Positions 46,001 through 54,871 of a DNA stretch of 64,000 bases are shown here, piece by piece. A program made the position numbers and the translations under genes. The first letter of the stretch is position 1. The number at the start of each line of letters is the position of its first letter. The stretch comes from Liolophura sinensis (Eukaryota > Mollusca > Polyplacophora > Chitonida > Chitonidae), in NCBI RefSeq assembly GCF_032854445.1, contig NC_088297.1:20221127-20285126 (forward strand), read 5' to 3'. Below the pieces are notes generated by a model. It saw only the letters and a list, made by a program, of their open reading frames with translations. It did no database searches and was not told the DNA's origin.

Positions 46001-48169
46001 TCTTCACAATTCTTCCTTCAAATTACAGGTGGATTTTGCCTTCGTGGTTTGGTGTGAATTTCCAGAGAGGATTGTGGGATATCCCGCCCGCAGTCACTAT
46101 TGGGATGAAGCACGAGATAGGTGGAGTTATGGGTCAAAGTGGACCAATGAATATTCAATGGTTCTAACTGGTGCAGCCTTTTATCATAGGTAAGTGACTC
46201 CATATGGAAAGAAAACTTTATTGTAAAAAGTGTCGGTAGAGAAAATGTCTGTGCAGGAAGGAGGCCCTTCTCTCTCTCTCTCTCTGCCTGTGGGCCAAGG
46301 TGGCAGTAAGTGTTCAGCGACACACGTTTGGTCATTTGTCTAACATTGGTTAAAGACCGCTTGTGTTACATCGACAAATTATTCACAGTGGTATGTCACA
46401 AGTGGGAAAGTTCGCCAGTAACTTACCAAATGCCTGTGGTTTACTCCTCACACTCCTTTTCCATCCACCCATAAAACTGACTGCCATTGTGTATGGTGGT
46501 ATTAAAGTAAATACTGTAAATCTTCAACCTTTTCAACCACTGAAGCATTTTTTTCATTGGAAGTTATGCATGATGGCCTCAAATTGTGCCCAGGTTATCA
46601 CAAAGATGACCCCTGAATTGTCAAGTTAAAAGCCTGAACTTGATATTAAATATCAACTATTTTGGCCGTGAGTTGTTACCTGAAAAATCGTCATATGAAG
46701 ACCCCGTTTAAAAGATGCACAAATCAAATGTAATGATCAAATAATATATGCACGTACACACAGGTAAATCCATTGATTACCATTGTTTCCTTGGGCAGAT
46801 ATCGTACCCAGCCTAGTGGTATCTCTAGTCACAGCTGATCAAGTAGGCATTGTCTTAAATTAAAATGGTGGACTGATTAAGACCTGTTCAGTTCATGAGA
46901 AGGCTAATAGATTAATTCTAATTGCCACCTGGCACCTAGAGATTTGCTCGCAATGAAGGGGAGATTACTTTTGGTGGGCATCCAGCTGTTGCCTGAGTAC
47001 TTGCTTCGTCAAATAAATGAAACTAAGTCAGCTTAGCCCTGACTTGAGTTTTTAGAAGGTGCAAGGTATTTAATGACAATTTGATATCAGTTACTATTAT
47101 TAAATTATGCACCCTTTACTGTTGTGGCTGTGAGAGTGTTTTGTGTAATCTTGTGACTGTGAGCAAGTTAATCTAACATGTCTAATGAGCAAGATATTTC
47201 AAAAACTAAGTGAAGTCAGAGTGTTTAAATTTGGTAGACACCGGACCGTCTTACAGGTACTACTATTGTCATGATGTGATTGATGTATCAGGAATATGGC
47301 CACTGTTTTTCATTTTTAGCAGATTTAGCTCTTGCCAAAGTCAGACCTAGAATCAAATGACCTAATGAATGCTGACTGACCTAGAATTTCACCCGTGATT
47401 AAGTTGCACATTTTACCTTATTCCAACAGTTCTAATGTCTGCAGTAAGGTGTTTTGAGATCTGTTGGGAAGGTAGATTGATTCCCTACTGAAAAGGGAAA
47501 GGGTGTAACTGTTAATACCAAAAGTAGCATTTGATTACAAACTTTATTGGCCTCTGGAAGTTCACTTTTATGGCGATATTTTAGGTCAGTTACAATAGCT
47601 AGCAACTTTTTTGGGGTTTGAGTGTTAAACAGTGAGCAGATCATCTGCACTGCACAGAATATTTTGTTGATTTTTAGCATATTACCTGTTAATATGTCAG
47701 GTGTGTGAGGGAATGTGTGGGATAGGGGAGTTTTGTGAACACCTATAGCAGAGTTGATTTGGTTGTTGCCGTGTCTTACCTGTGACCTTCTCTGTTATAC
47801 AGGTATTATAATTTCCTCTACACCTATCACCTGAGCTCCGTGCTCCGCAAGACTGTGGACCAGTCCCAGAACTGTGAAGATATCCTGATGAACTTTCTAG
47901 TCAGTCATGTGACCAAACTACCACCAATCAAAGTGACTCAGAGAAAGTCCTTCAAGGAAGCCATGTTGCCCGGCAACACGCGTCCGTCCAGCTGGTTGGA
48001 TGCAGATCACTTTTCTCAGCGCCAAGTCTGTGTCAACACGTTCGCCACCATTTTTGGGTACATGCCATTAGTTCGGACTTCCATGCGCCTTGACCCCATG
48101 CTGTTCAAAGACCCTGTGTCCATTGTTCGTAAACACTATCGTAAAATAGAGGAAGTGAACATCATGTAG
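21884..48169 (+). CDS. EXT1: Exostosin-1 (EXT1), C-terminal seven coding exons; 5' part outside the window
   Basis: This is the 3' part of a heparan-sulfate co-polymerase gene. In the known family EXT1 works with EXT2 in the Golgi, adding alternating glucuronic acid and N-acetylglucosamine; the N-terminal half is a GT47 domain and the C-terminal half a GT64 domain. Seven exons (21884-22085, 37236-37355, 38581-38832, 40909-41007, 45510-45599, 46029-46189, 47803-48169) join to 429 full codons plus TAG. The joined protein keeps EXT1 landmarks in order: [94 protein letters not shown] and FGYMPLV. The [12 protein letters not shown] tail and RLDPMLFKD favour EXT1 over EXT2 or EXTL3. The signal anchor and about 320 residues are missing to the left. 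Human EXT1 is 746 residues, so the C-terminal length fits. Introns run from 429 bp to 15.1 kb. Confidence 0.95.
22161..22213 (+). pseudogene. Second, broken copy of the 3' end of EXT1 exon A
   Basis: These 53 bases match 22032-22085 (GTCATTGACTGG through TTTACAG and the GTAAGCAG donor), but one base is lost and the codon after GCAGATGAA reads TAG, so it cannot code in frame. The flanking intron sequence (AATAAACAACC, TTCAAATCC, TTTGTCTTTCACT) is copied too, giving a tandem unit of about 128 bp. A possible AG acceptor (CACTAAAAAG) precedes it, but inclusion would truncate the protein. Confidence 0.9.
22289..22342 (+). other. Third, intact copy of the 3' end of EXT1 exon A; possible alternative exon
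   Basis: These 54 bases translate without a stop as [18 protein letters not shown] and are followed by GTATGG, a plausible donor. CACTGAAAAG precedes them as a possible acceptor with a weak pyrimidine tract. Both ends are phase 0, so splicing it between exon A and the next exon would insert 18 residues in frame. Against use: it repeats residues already present in a conserved domain, and K-A is replaced by I-A at WNK. It is most likely a decaying duplicate. Confidence 0.6.
22411..25084. other. EXT1 intron, largely unique sequence plus SINE tails
   Basis: Part of the 15.1-kb intron. 22817-23155 holds serial SINE A tails. 23380-23640 and 24440-24600 are non-repetitive and less A+T-rich. No exon was recognised. 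Confidence 0.5.
22817..23155 (+). mobile_element. Three serial SINE A 3' ends
   Basis: Three 3' parts follow one another: CATCATAATGCTGGTC (22869), CCACCATAATGCTGTCC (22954) and CGCCATAACGCTGGAC (23058), each ending near an AATATTCTTGAATTTGGCAT or similar line and an A+T tail. Confidence 0.82.
25085..26760. repeat. 21-bp minisatellite array, about 79 units
   Basis: Unit TGGCAGTCGTACTGCTGTACA and variants (CCAGTC, GGCAATC, ACACGGC). 21 is a multiple of three, so open frames of 553 codons (+) and 361 codons (-) arise. The variant order starting at 25158 repeats from 25599, 441 bp later (21 units). The 3' part (26100-26700) is more mixed. Confidence 0.95.
27246..27375. repeat. 25-bp tandem repeat, five units
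   Basis: GTGTCAAATGTCATTGCCTT starts at 27246, 27272, 27297, 27322 and 27347. Confidence 0.9.
27400..27471 (+). mobile_element. SINE A 3' fragment
   Basis: TTTTGAGTACAGCGTAGAAC followed by CCAATCAAATAAATAAAT. Confidence 0.85.
29125..29275. repeat. 80-bp tandem duplication
   Basis: AATAATTTGACATCAAAGTC then TTGTACA recurs 80 bp apart (TTGACATCAAAG at 29161 and 29241). Confidence 0.9.
30251..30463. mobile_element. Mariner-like MITE
   Basis: About 213 bp with matching ends: CAGGGTGTCCCAGAAGTCGA at the left and, read in reverse, CAGGGGGGTGTCCCAGAAGT at the right; both ends also share GCACCATCC. TA lies just outside the left end (30249-30250). The CAGGGTGTCCCA end is typical of Tc1/mariner relatives. 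No transposase frame. Confidence 0.8.
30743..30930 (-). mobile_element. MITE B copy
   Basis: Left AATTCTTCAACCACTTGCAA, right GTGGTTGAAAAGGTTAAAGA; the interior has CTTTCTGAGAGAACTATGGG and GTCATTTTCATAATAATTGT. Confidence 0.8.
32806..33425 (+). mobile_element. SINE A interrupted by SINE B
   Basis: Head before the insert (AGCGTAATGACCCAGAAGCC), remainder after it: GAGTTCAAGTCCAGCTCATG, CCACCATAATGGCCCCCG, AATATTCTTGAGTATGGCAT and tail AATTAAATAAATAAAAT. Confidence 0.88.
32852..33222 (+). mobile_element. SINE B inserted into a SINE A, with 13-bp duplication
   Basis: Head GGCCCGGATAGCACAGTTGG and B-box-like GATCCAGGATCAATCC, body to GTTGAGTACGACGTTAAACC and a CACT tail. CCTCTCACCAATG flanks both sides (32839-32851 and 33223-33235) as a target-site duplication. 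Confidence 0.93.
34648..34794. repeat. 18-bp tandem repeat, about eight units
   Basis: TAATGGTGCATTCATCAA with alternating variants (GCGAATTC, CAGTAA). Confidence 0.93.
35393..35608 (+). mobile_element. MITE A copy
   Basis: TACTGTAATTCTTCAACC at the left, AAAGGTTGAGGAATTAGGGC at the right, with the family core GCAAGGTGTTTATTCAAACA and TTTTTGTGGAGCC. Confidence 0.88.
35655..35780 (+). mobile_element. SINE A fragment
   Basis: ACATGGGAAGGTCTGTCAGC, AATGGTCGTGGGTTTTGTCC, CTACCACCATAATGCTGACC. The tail is lost. It directly follows a MITE A copy. Confidence 0.82.
36060..36152 (+). mobile_element. SINE A 3' fragment, degenerate
   Basis: GATTATGGCATAAAACACAA followed by ATCAAATAAATATG. Confidence 0.65.
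36705..37042 (+). mobile_element. SINE B with 14-bp target-site duplication
   Basis: CTCCAGCATGTACA occurs at 36691-36704 and 37043-37056 on either side. Head CAGTTGGTAGATCGTCCGCT, B-box-like GATCCAGGATCAATCC and a CACT tail. It sits 180 bp before EXT1 exon B. Confidence 0.92.
37236..37355 (+). CDS. EXT1: EXT1 exon B: linker between GT47 and GT64 domains
   Basis: Acceptor TTCTTGCAG ends at 37235, 40 codons follow in phase 0, and donor GTGAGG starts at 37356. It reads [14 protein letters not shown] to DKIVIATLE and includes the [11 protein letters not shown] motif typical of EXT1. At 40 residues it equals the matching human EXT1 stretch as I recall it. The preceding intron is 15.1 kb and the next 1.2 kb. 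Confidence 0.95.
37490..37870. repeat. Degenerate pyrimidine-rich repeat after exon B
   Basis: CCTCTTTCAAGTTTCCTCC-like units repeat irregularly about every 20-40 bp on the coding strand, 135 bp after an EXT1 donor. Confidence 0.75.
38070..38125 (-). mobile_element. SINE A tail fragment, minus
   Basis: TTTATTTAATTGGTGTTTTA, CACCATACCCAGGAATATTT. Confidence 0.75.
38581..38832 (+). CDS. EXT1: EXT1 exon C: start of GT64 domain
   Basis: Acceptor TTCGCTTTCAG ends at 38580, 84 codons follow in phase 0, and donor GTGAGA starts at 38833. It opens [18 protein letters not shown] and ends [25 protein letters not shown] is the usual opening of the GT64 glycosyltransferase fold, the N-acetylglucosamine-adding half of EXT proteins. 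The first part ([17 protein letters not shown]) is more divergent, as is usual for this inter-domain stretch. Confidence 0.94.
39127..39205 (+). mobile_element. SINE B 3' relic
   Basis: GTCGTTGTTATATGACTGAA then AAATGGCTAGG; no CACT tail remains. Confidence 0.55.
40909..41007 (+). CDS. EXT1: EXT1 exon D: GT64 domain
   Basis: Acceptor TTCTTCTTACAG ends at 40908, 33 codons follow in phase 0, and donor GTGAGA starts at 41008. It reads [20 protein letters not shown] to VIVKSKDVK. The IIVLW.C..P.P....WP pattern is the second strand region of the GT64 fold. The exon is followed by a 4.5-kb intron with several repeats. Confidence 0.94.
41166..41365. repeat. 81-bp tandem repeat, 2.4 units
   Basis: GCATAGAGAGTGAAATCATG recurs at 41166, 41247 and 41327 (last two diverged); the units share AGTTGGCAAA and CACATAACYGGTGAAATA. 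Confidence 0.88.
43690..43835. repeat. Dispersed duplicate, copy 1
   Basis: GTGAATCAGATGAGGGTTGT, GGGAACTTCAGGCGAGATTA, GTTGCTGTGGCTTGCA; matched by 44761-44915 in the same intron. Confidence 0.75.
44039..44503 (+). mobile_element. MITE A copy split by a SINE A insertion
   Basis: The left half runs to about 44187 (TATCTCTAAAAT) and the right half resumes at about 44424 (AAAATCAAATTAAAAATGTG), ending GGTTGAAGAATTAGGGTA. Removing the insert restores the family consensus. Confidence 0.88.
44187..44423 (-). mobile_element. SINE A inserted into MITE A
   Basis: Minus-oriented: it starts with the reversed tail TTTATTTATTTATTTGAA, then GGTGTTTTACACCGTACT and GGCGGCCAGCATTATGGTGG. AAAAT at both borders may be the target-site duplication. 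Confidence 0.85.
44605..44690. repeat. 25-bp tandem repeat, three units
   Basis: CTGACCCACTGTTTGCCATC then CGTTC, three times. Confidence 0.9.
44761..44915. repeat. Dispersed duplicate, copy 2
   Basis: TTGAATCAGATCGGGGTAGT, AGAACTTCAGAGGAGACTAA, GCTGCTGTGGCTTGCA; matched by 43690-43835. Confidence 0.75.
45510..45599 (+). CDS. EXT1: EXT1 exon E: GT64 domain with acidic metal/nucleotide motif
   Basis: Acceptor TTTGTTTTCAG ends at 45509, 30 codons follow in phase 0, and donor GTAATT starts at 45600. It reads [20 protein letters not shown] followed by [10 protein letters not shown]. The LSLDEDALL segment holds the Asp-Glu-Asp that sits where GT64 enzymes bind the metal ion and UDP-sugar (DXD-type motif). 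The residues are intact. Confidence 0.94.
46029..46189 (+). CDS. EXT1: EXT1 exon F: GT64 domain
   Basis: Acceptor CTTCAAATTACAG ends at 46028. There are 53 codons plus two bases (AG of an Arg codon), and donor GTAAGT starts at 46190. It reads [20 protein letters not shown] through [18 protein letters not shown]. The conserved blocks [13 protein letters not shown] and [15 protein letters not shown] are intact. It is the only visible EXT1 exon ending out of phase 0, and the split Arg codon is completed by the next exon. Confidence 0.95.
46380..46505 (+). mobile_element. SINE A relic
   Basis: AAGTGGGAAAGTTCGCCAGT and CCATCCACCCATAAAACTGA keep the family order but are heavily decayed. Confidence 0.5.
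46510..46580 (+). mobile_element. MITE B fragment
   Basis: Only the left end is kept: TACTGTAAATCTTCAACC, then CAACCACTGAAGCATTTTT and GGAAGTTATGCATG, after which similarity stops. Confidence 0.7.
47803..48169 (+). CDS. EXT1: EXT1 exon G: C-terminal coding exon with stop
   Basis: Acceptor CTGTTATACAG ends at 47802. The first base completes the split Arg codon, then 121 codons and TAG at 48167-48169. It opens [20 protein letters not shown] and holds [43 protein letters not shown] and [20 protein letters not shown]. The acidic residues of [11 protein letters not shown] lie in the known active-site region of GT64 enzymes. The protein ends EEVNIM, a few residues beyond the usual EXT1 end. Confidence 0.96.
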
Positions 48170-50475
48170 CCTATCAGACTCCTGTAGATGATGACCCTGA
48201 GTGACCTTGAACTGTCAATCATCATGATGAAAATTTCATCACCACAAATTTCCAAAGATGAATCATAATCTCCACTAGAAAGTAACCGGGAGCTGTAGAC
48301 ATTTTAAGGTGAAAAAGCCTGCTGTAAAGCTTTTTGTGCTTTACATTTTTTTTTGTTTCATTTATCCAATGGACTATCCTTGTTGTGATGAATTACCTGA
48401 AAATTAGCCAGTAAATCGAATACCATGAATGAATGCGCCTCTTAGGTGACTAAGGAAACAGGTTGCTAGGCAACCATCCATGGTGGCATACTGTGAACAT
48501 TTCTGAACAGGGTTTTTAAGTCAGGTAGATTAATGAGTACTCACAAAAGAATTGGTCACTGCCAAAGCCTTAATGTGTGAATATATTAAATTTTAAATGA
48601 TCAGAGACGAGTGATGTTTGAATATTAAGTTTCACAGGTCAGATCTTATTTGTCGACACCTGTGCTTTTTGTTGTTTTCTTTTTTTTTTTTTTTTATCTG
48701 TTTAGGAGCCATATTTCCATAAGTACCGCATAATATGCTCACATATAAATATATACATATACAATTCTTACATAATTGTAAAGCAGAAGTTAATCTAAAA
48801 TCAGCAAAGCATAGTCTCTTCCTGGGATGGAAACAAAGCATGGAACTGCCAGATCCCAGCTGTAAGAAACACCATCATTTGAGACCATTACAGAAAATAG
48901 CAGGAAGTGTCTTATAAATTTCATCAGTACAAGTGTCTTCCAGAGTTGCATCCCTTGATAGGACTCCCTCTTAGATGGAGCTGATTTGCTTTGTCTGTGT
49001 ACATTTTGGGCACAGTTAAGCCAAAGCATCAAATGTTGTCTGCTAATCTTGACTAGTTATGACACAAGTCAAATATTCTGATTCTGAGTGAACAGTGTAT
49101 GTTCAGTGATGACCATGGGAAGCTCCTGTTTGACGAGAATTTTTGATGGTAATACACTGTAAAGCAGTACTGGTATGATAGTAGTGAACAGACAGTAAGT
49201 CAGTGGAATGGCATTGTAAAGCATAGGGCATTGTGGTTGGCTGGTCACCATATTTTCAGCCTCATGCTGTAGCTGTGCCTATTGTGTAGATTTAAGCTTG
49301 TGGAATGTTAGAAACTTGCAGAAGGCATGCCTGTAGTGGCCTAGTAACCATTGACAACGCTCAGCCTATGTGGTGCTTTATAATAACTGGGTAAAGTACA
49401 GAAAGCTTAGAGCCTAAATTCTGATTATTTGGCTAGAGCATTTAGTCTGTGCTCAGTTTAATAGGCCTACCAGTATAACAGCATAAAAATACTTGCCATG
49501 TAAATTTCTCATCTTGAAATTAATGGGGTTTCTGTAAAATCCGGAAATTTACCATTAATTTACTCTGTTCCTATAGATGAATGTGCCTGCAGTAGAGAAA
49601 ACAGAGGTCACAAGACAAAATACCAATTCATAAAAATATGGCCAGTTATCTGCCCCTGGAGGAAATCCAACATTCTGTTCTCCACTAAGTGGAGAGGCAC
49701 AATCTATTCACCAGTATAGTCATCAGGTTATAAATTTGTTATTTGTCATAATTTAATCCTTTTTTATGCAGCAGGAGATAGAGACATGACTTGAATGCAT
49801 AAAATGTTACAAAGGTTAGTTTTGGGCATAAAATTCAGTGATAATTTGCAGTAAAGACGGCTCAAAATTTCTTGAGGATGTATAATTGGAATGAGACGTT
49901 TGTATGGTCAGTTGTTTTGCAACAGCATCTATACGTAAGGATGAAGTCATGGTTCAATTTCAAACCGAAACGTCAAACAGAAAGTACAAATTTTGACAAA
50001 TTTGGCCAACCTTTGTATGTGTACATGTACTTGTATATAATATGGAAATTTGCTGTGCAAGCTAGTTGTTCACATACTGTTTGATTTCAACAGTGAAGGT
50101 TGTGCTTCTCATTACTTAGGGTCAAAGGTTACAAGTTCAGAGGTCACTATATCACAAGCTGACCTTTTTTCCCTCTGATTGGTGGAAATCTGTGTTTTAA
50201 CAAATTTCTATCCTGTCAAAATTTATTATGGTGCTAAAAATTTTAAGTGTCACATCATTTCAAAACGCTGATTATTGCTCTATCCATGTAAAAATTTGTC
50301 TTAAAATTATGCTTTTGATTCCACTCAAGTTGCACATAAAATTTGTCTGCCACAGCTTTTTATATTATTATTGAGTAATATGTCCGCCTTAATTTTCATT
50401 TTTGTTTTTTTATAATGCATGATGTAGAACTTTGCATTATACATTTAGAACAATAAACCAAATTATTATTGGGCA
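48170..50475 (+). other. EXT1: Probable EXT1 3' untranslated region
   Basis: A+T-rich sequence after the TAG with no further conserved reading frame. The first AATAAA I find downstream is at 50452-50457, so the mRNA may end near 50475; another AATAAA lies near 50724. Several TTTTTTT runs and TTAATGA-type stretches are present. The extent rests only on the hexamer. Confidence 0.4.
50452..50457 (+). terminator. EXT1: Candidate EXT1 poly(A) signal
   Basis: AATAAA is the first I see after the stop, 2.3 kb downstream. Position alone supports it. Confidence 0.35.
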
Positions 50476-50999
50476 TAAATTGTTAAAATTTTTAAAAGAC
50501 AAACATTATTTCTTGGAGAAAATGGTGTTTATAGTAATTAATCAATCCATTATGTTGCCAAAATTTTGAATTCTATAAATAGGCAGTCTGTAAGTATTTA
50601 TTGCTTCTTTTTTTTAGAAGTACCAGTTACTATGTATGGGCCTGCAGACTGGAGAACAGTTTTCAAATTCTTGGATATCTTAGGAAGCAGCTTTCTTGGG
50701 AATTACCAAAAAGCAGTCCTAAAATAAATTTAGCATGGAAGAAGAAATAATGATAATAAAAACATTACTATGCGTGAACACTGCATAGTGTTTTCTTAGA
50801 TTTTGGTAAGAGATAAACTCGGCATTCACATTGGTAGAATGTGAATTCTAGTGTCGACAATTCCATTGTTTTTAAGGATTGGTACGAGTTTCTAGTGATA
50901 AGCATTTCTGGCGTTGTACTTGTAGCATGATTTCCTCTTGCAGACGTAAATCCTGGTGATATCAAATAGTGTTTGAGAAAACAAAAACTCATCGGACTC

Positions 51000-51190
51000 C
51001 ATGGCGCCTGGGTGGCTTCTGTGGCATAGGGTGAGCATTCTAGTGAACCCAGGAGTATGTCACCAATGCAGTCGCTGTGAGTTCAAGTCCAGCTCATGAT
51101 GGCTTCCTCCCCTGTCATACATGAATGAAATCGTCGTATGAATGAAATATCCCTGAGTATGGTATAAAGCTCTTGGTGCCAGGGTTAAAG
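51000..51190 (+). mobile_element. SINE A with tRNA-like head and deleted middle
   Basis: The head has GGCTTCTGTGGCATAGGGTG and a B-box-like GAGTTCAAGTCCAGCTC, then GGCTTCCTCCCCTGTCATAC, and jumps to AATGAAATATCCCTGAGTAT. The central body is missing. Confidence 0.8.
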
Positions 51191-51350
51191 ACAAGATAAA
51201 TGCAGAAGAAAAAAAAATTTGCATACACTGATCTTCTGGCTTCTTATTTCAGTGACCTGGAAATTTACTTAGTACAAATGTAAACATGTTAAGGGATACA
51301 TGAAATGTTTGCTTTTTATTTCTTTTATACTGTTTAGACCTTACATTTAA

Positions 51351-51930
51351 AGGAGAAGAAAACATAAAAATGATGCCAAAACCTGATGAAAGAGTGTCAA
51401 AACGTATGCAAATATGATCATTAATATATTATTTGGATTTTTTTTCTAGAGAAAAGGGTATTTGAAACTTTTTGTATGGTGGGTATGTGGGACCAACTTT
51501 TGGTATTTATCGTTGTTGCGCAATAATGTTCTAAATAAGAATGTGATGCTTGTCTAATAAATTTGTTTGAATCTAAATTTGTTGTTTATATCAAAACATA
51601 TGCATTTAACCTAAAATATGATATTATTTATGAACATATTAAAAATATAAATATGATCCAAATTGAGGTTTAATACATTTGTTAGCTGAAAAGAACAAAT
51701 TCTAGTGCAAAAATATTTCTTAAACCTGTTTTACCTACTCATTTATGACATTATGAAACAAAGACTATAAATACTAAAAGGTGCTCCCAAATACCCACCA
51801 TACAAAAATTATTTTCAAGTGTCTCTTTCTCCTTAAGGAAAAATCGGAAAAAAATATTGAAGACCACATTTAGGAATAACTTTTTGTACTTTTTCATCTG
51901 AACTTTGTCATTTTTATGTTTTCTCCACCT
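51351..51930. mobile_element. Foldback element, copy 1 (TTAA-flanked)
   Basis: Flanked by TTAA at 51347-51350 and 51931-51934. The two arms, about 260 bp each, are inverted copies: AGGAGAAGAAAACATAAAAA at the left pairs with TTTTTATGTTTTCTCCACCT at the right, and both hold GTATGGTGGGTA-T-GGGA. No coding frame. The TTAA target suggests a piggyBac-type MITE (inference). Confidence 0.85.
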
Positions 51931-53137
51931 TTAAGAATCCAAACAAGCTAAGTTAAAGATTTGTTCTTTGGGTGTACGGGGAAGGAGTGTTCAGCTAGTC
52001 CAGCATTTCCAAAATAACCATCGATGAAATTTCCACGAATTTCAAACCAGTGATAAAAAATCTGCTTGAAAAAGGTGTTATTAAGAGATGTAAAGAATGC
52101 CTCAAAATTTGAAAACCACAGCCTGTGTTCTGTTTCAGGTATTCTTTAACTGTAATACAGTTTATTATGATAAGACACATGTGAAAAGCTGTGTTACAAA
52201 ATGCACACAGGCATGTGGGATACCCGTCACAAAGGGGTGCCACAATCATGGACATGCTGAGCAGGGTTATTCAGGTAAATTTACCTACATAGTAATTGTG
52301 AAACTAAGCATAGAAGGTTATTTAAATTAATTAAATTAAGAAGATGTCAAAAAAAAAAAGTTGTCACAACGGTAGGATTTTAGTTTTTAAAATTACAATT
52401 GCTTTAGAAACAATTTGTTTTTTCATTTGCCAAAATGTTTTTGGTGAAATGTTGCATTATTGACTGATGCATTCTTGTTTATCCCAAAGTCCATACATAA
52501 TGCGTTTGTATTTACCACAAATATTAGATTTTCCCTGAAAATGTTTGCATGTTATCATAAAGAAATCATCTGTGAATGACAAACTCACTGTATATAAATA
52601 TAAATTTATGCCCTTCATTTTAAAGAGAATGAATCGGTGTGATTGAATTTAATTTTTTTTTTCTTCTGCGAAATGGAAAATTGTTTTGGTGCATGTGAGC
52701 ATATCATTTATTGTTATTTATACATGACCCCTAACCTGAACAGTTCACATACTGTTTCCATCATTATATACTCTCGCTTTTCACTATCCATGTTACCTGT
52801 CCTGTATAATATGTATACATGTAAATTTATGGATATAAAAAAAATACTGATTATAAATGAAATGTCCAAGTCTTGTTTAAAGGTGTACATTATGTTTTTA
52901 TACAAACAGAACTGATCATTGTACAGAACTGAGCTTATTAAAAATCTTCTCTTAAATATGCAGATTTGTGTGATTTTTGTTGTGAGCATTGTTTGTCTGT
53001 TTACAATGCAGAGTATATGATCTAAAATTTTGCCTCTGATAAAGTTGTGCATTTTGCATTATTCTGAAAGTTCTATTGATTCTCAACAGTGTTTTGAGGA
53101 AAAATGTTTTGGAAAGTGGAGAAAATAATTCACAACT

Positions 53138-53350
53138 ACTGTAATTCTTTAACAGTATCGTATATTTGAAAGGTGTATATTCAAGAATGTTTTGAAGGCA
53201 TTGTTATGTGTAGACTGATAAAATTAAACTTTTTGTGAAGCCCTAAAATTGGCCAACCCAACCAATGTCTCCAAAATCAAAGGTAAAATGTGCAAAAATT
53301 GCATTGAATGTTTCTCTGTCATATGCGAAAAGGCTGAGGAATTACGGTAA
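53138..53350 (+). mobile_element. MITE A copy
   Basis: TACTGTAATTCTTTAACA at the left and GCGAAAAGGCTGAGGAATTA at the right; core TTTTTGTGAAGCCCTAAAAT and GTCTCCAAAATCAAA. Confidence 0.85.
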
Positions 53351-53514
53351 CACTAATATTTGAGGACATTAATTACCAAGTACAATTAAACTCTTTGTGG
53401 CAAAATTTGAGATGATTTACATGCACTGTATATCCCAGTGAATAGAGTTGCTGACTCTCAACTGAAACACCTTAATTCCTTGCCGTATAAAAAGAAAGGA
53501 CAGCTAGAATGTAC

Positions 53515-53734
53515 TTACCCTAATTCCTCAACTTTTTTCGCATATGAAAGGGCAAATTTCGGTGCAATTTTGCACATTTTTAATTTGATTTTGGAGACCA
53601 AAAACATTGGATGAACTGGCCAATTTCAGGGCTTCACAAAAAGTATACTTTTATCAGTATACACAATAATGCCTTCAAAATATACTTGAATAAACACCTT
53701 GCAAACATGCGAAAAGGTTGAAGAATTACAGTAT
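53515..53734 (-). mobile_element. MITE A copy, minus orientation
   Basis: TACCCTAATTCCTCAAC at the left, AAAAGGTTGAAGAATTACAG at the right, with the core in reverse (GGCCAATTTCAGGGCTTCAC). It lies 165 bp from a plus-strand copy, so the pair forms a long inverted repeat. Confidence 0.88.
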
Positions 53735-54329
53735 TTCTGTTCTCTTCCTCCACGAGGCCTTGCATTGTGTGGACGTTGCATCGTCTGTTGAAGAGGACTT
53801 GCCTTTTACTAATACAGTTTGCATATCTCATGGGTATGTCTGGCCAGGGGAAATTTGTCACAAACTTGCTCAAAGTTGGAGGTTTTACTCCAGTTTTCAT
53901 AAAACTGATTGCCATTATGTAAGCGATTGTGGATTACGGCTTTAAACAACAAACAAATATTTCCTTTCTGCACCAATTCAAAACAATTAAAATTAGTAAA
54001 TACATGTACTCATAGATTATCTTGACCGCCTTTCGAATCCGGCAATGAGACTTTTGTAATTTTCCAGATAAATCTGGACGTGTGAGAATCCCCTAAAACT
54101 GCTTCCATCTGTGAAATTGTAGAATTATCCTTGGGCACTTGTACGGCCACCCAATCTTGCCAAAATTCCCTCTGCTGCTATAGTGTGACAAATGTAACCA
54201 TTACTTATGCAGCAATGTGTAATTTGTTTTGGAGTGATCATTAATTGCGACATCATCAAGAAAAAATTATATTTAGAACATTCTTAAAGAGACTCTCTTT
54301 GGAACACCTGTCAGCAAATGTTGTGACTT

Positions 54330-54525
54330 CTCAGGCAAGCACCCTGGCTGTCTCTTCGGTCGTACATTGGAAGGTCATCCAGCAACCTACTGATGGTTGT
54401 GGATCCCCACCCCCCGCCCTGGGCTCTGCCCATTTTCTTCAATACTGCTGCTGGTATGAGCAAAAATATCCTTAAGTACGGCATAAAAAAACACACAAAA
54501 AATAACCAAATATATAAATAAATTG
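54330..54525 (+). mobile_element. SINE A copy, degenerate
   Basis: CATTGGAAGGTCATCCAGCA, GGGCTCTGCCCATTTTCTTC, AAATATCCTTAAGTACGGCA. Confidence 0.75.
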
Positions 54526-54871
54526 TCAAATTCTTGAAAAATTTAAAACCATTATGTGCATGTACAAGTATTCATAATCAAACAAAACACAGTCTTCATT
54601 TTCAATTGGAATGCATTTTCAATTGGTTTTGTATACATGTAGACATATGTACATAAATTTATAAAAGAAAAAAAGTGAAGAGACATGATACAAACTAACT
54701 TTGGTTCAATTTTGATGATAAAGATTCTTCAAAAGAATATCTATTGATTTTGGGATAAAAAAAAATTTGTTTGAATTTCTTTGAATCACATCCTCTCTTG
54801 AATAACACTGCTTGAACTGTGTCAGTCAACATGATCAACTGTTCAACATGATCAACAGAAACTTCCCACAA

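Larger units (their letters stand above)
50476..54871. other. Intergenic region between convergent EXT1 and TUBE1
   Basis: No exon recognised. It holds a SINE A copy (51000-51190), a foldback element (51351-51930), two MITE A copies in opposite orientation (53138-53350 and 53515-53734) and a degenerate SINE A (54330-54525). No clean AATAAA for TUBE1 was seen on the minus strand just beyond its stop; a TATAAA variant at 54658-54663 is a weak candidate for its poly(A) signal. Confidence 0.6.
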
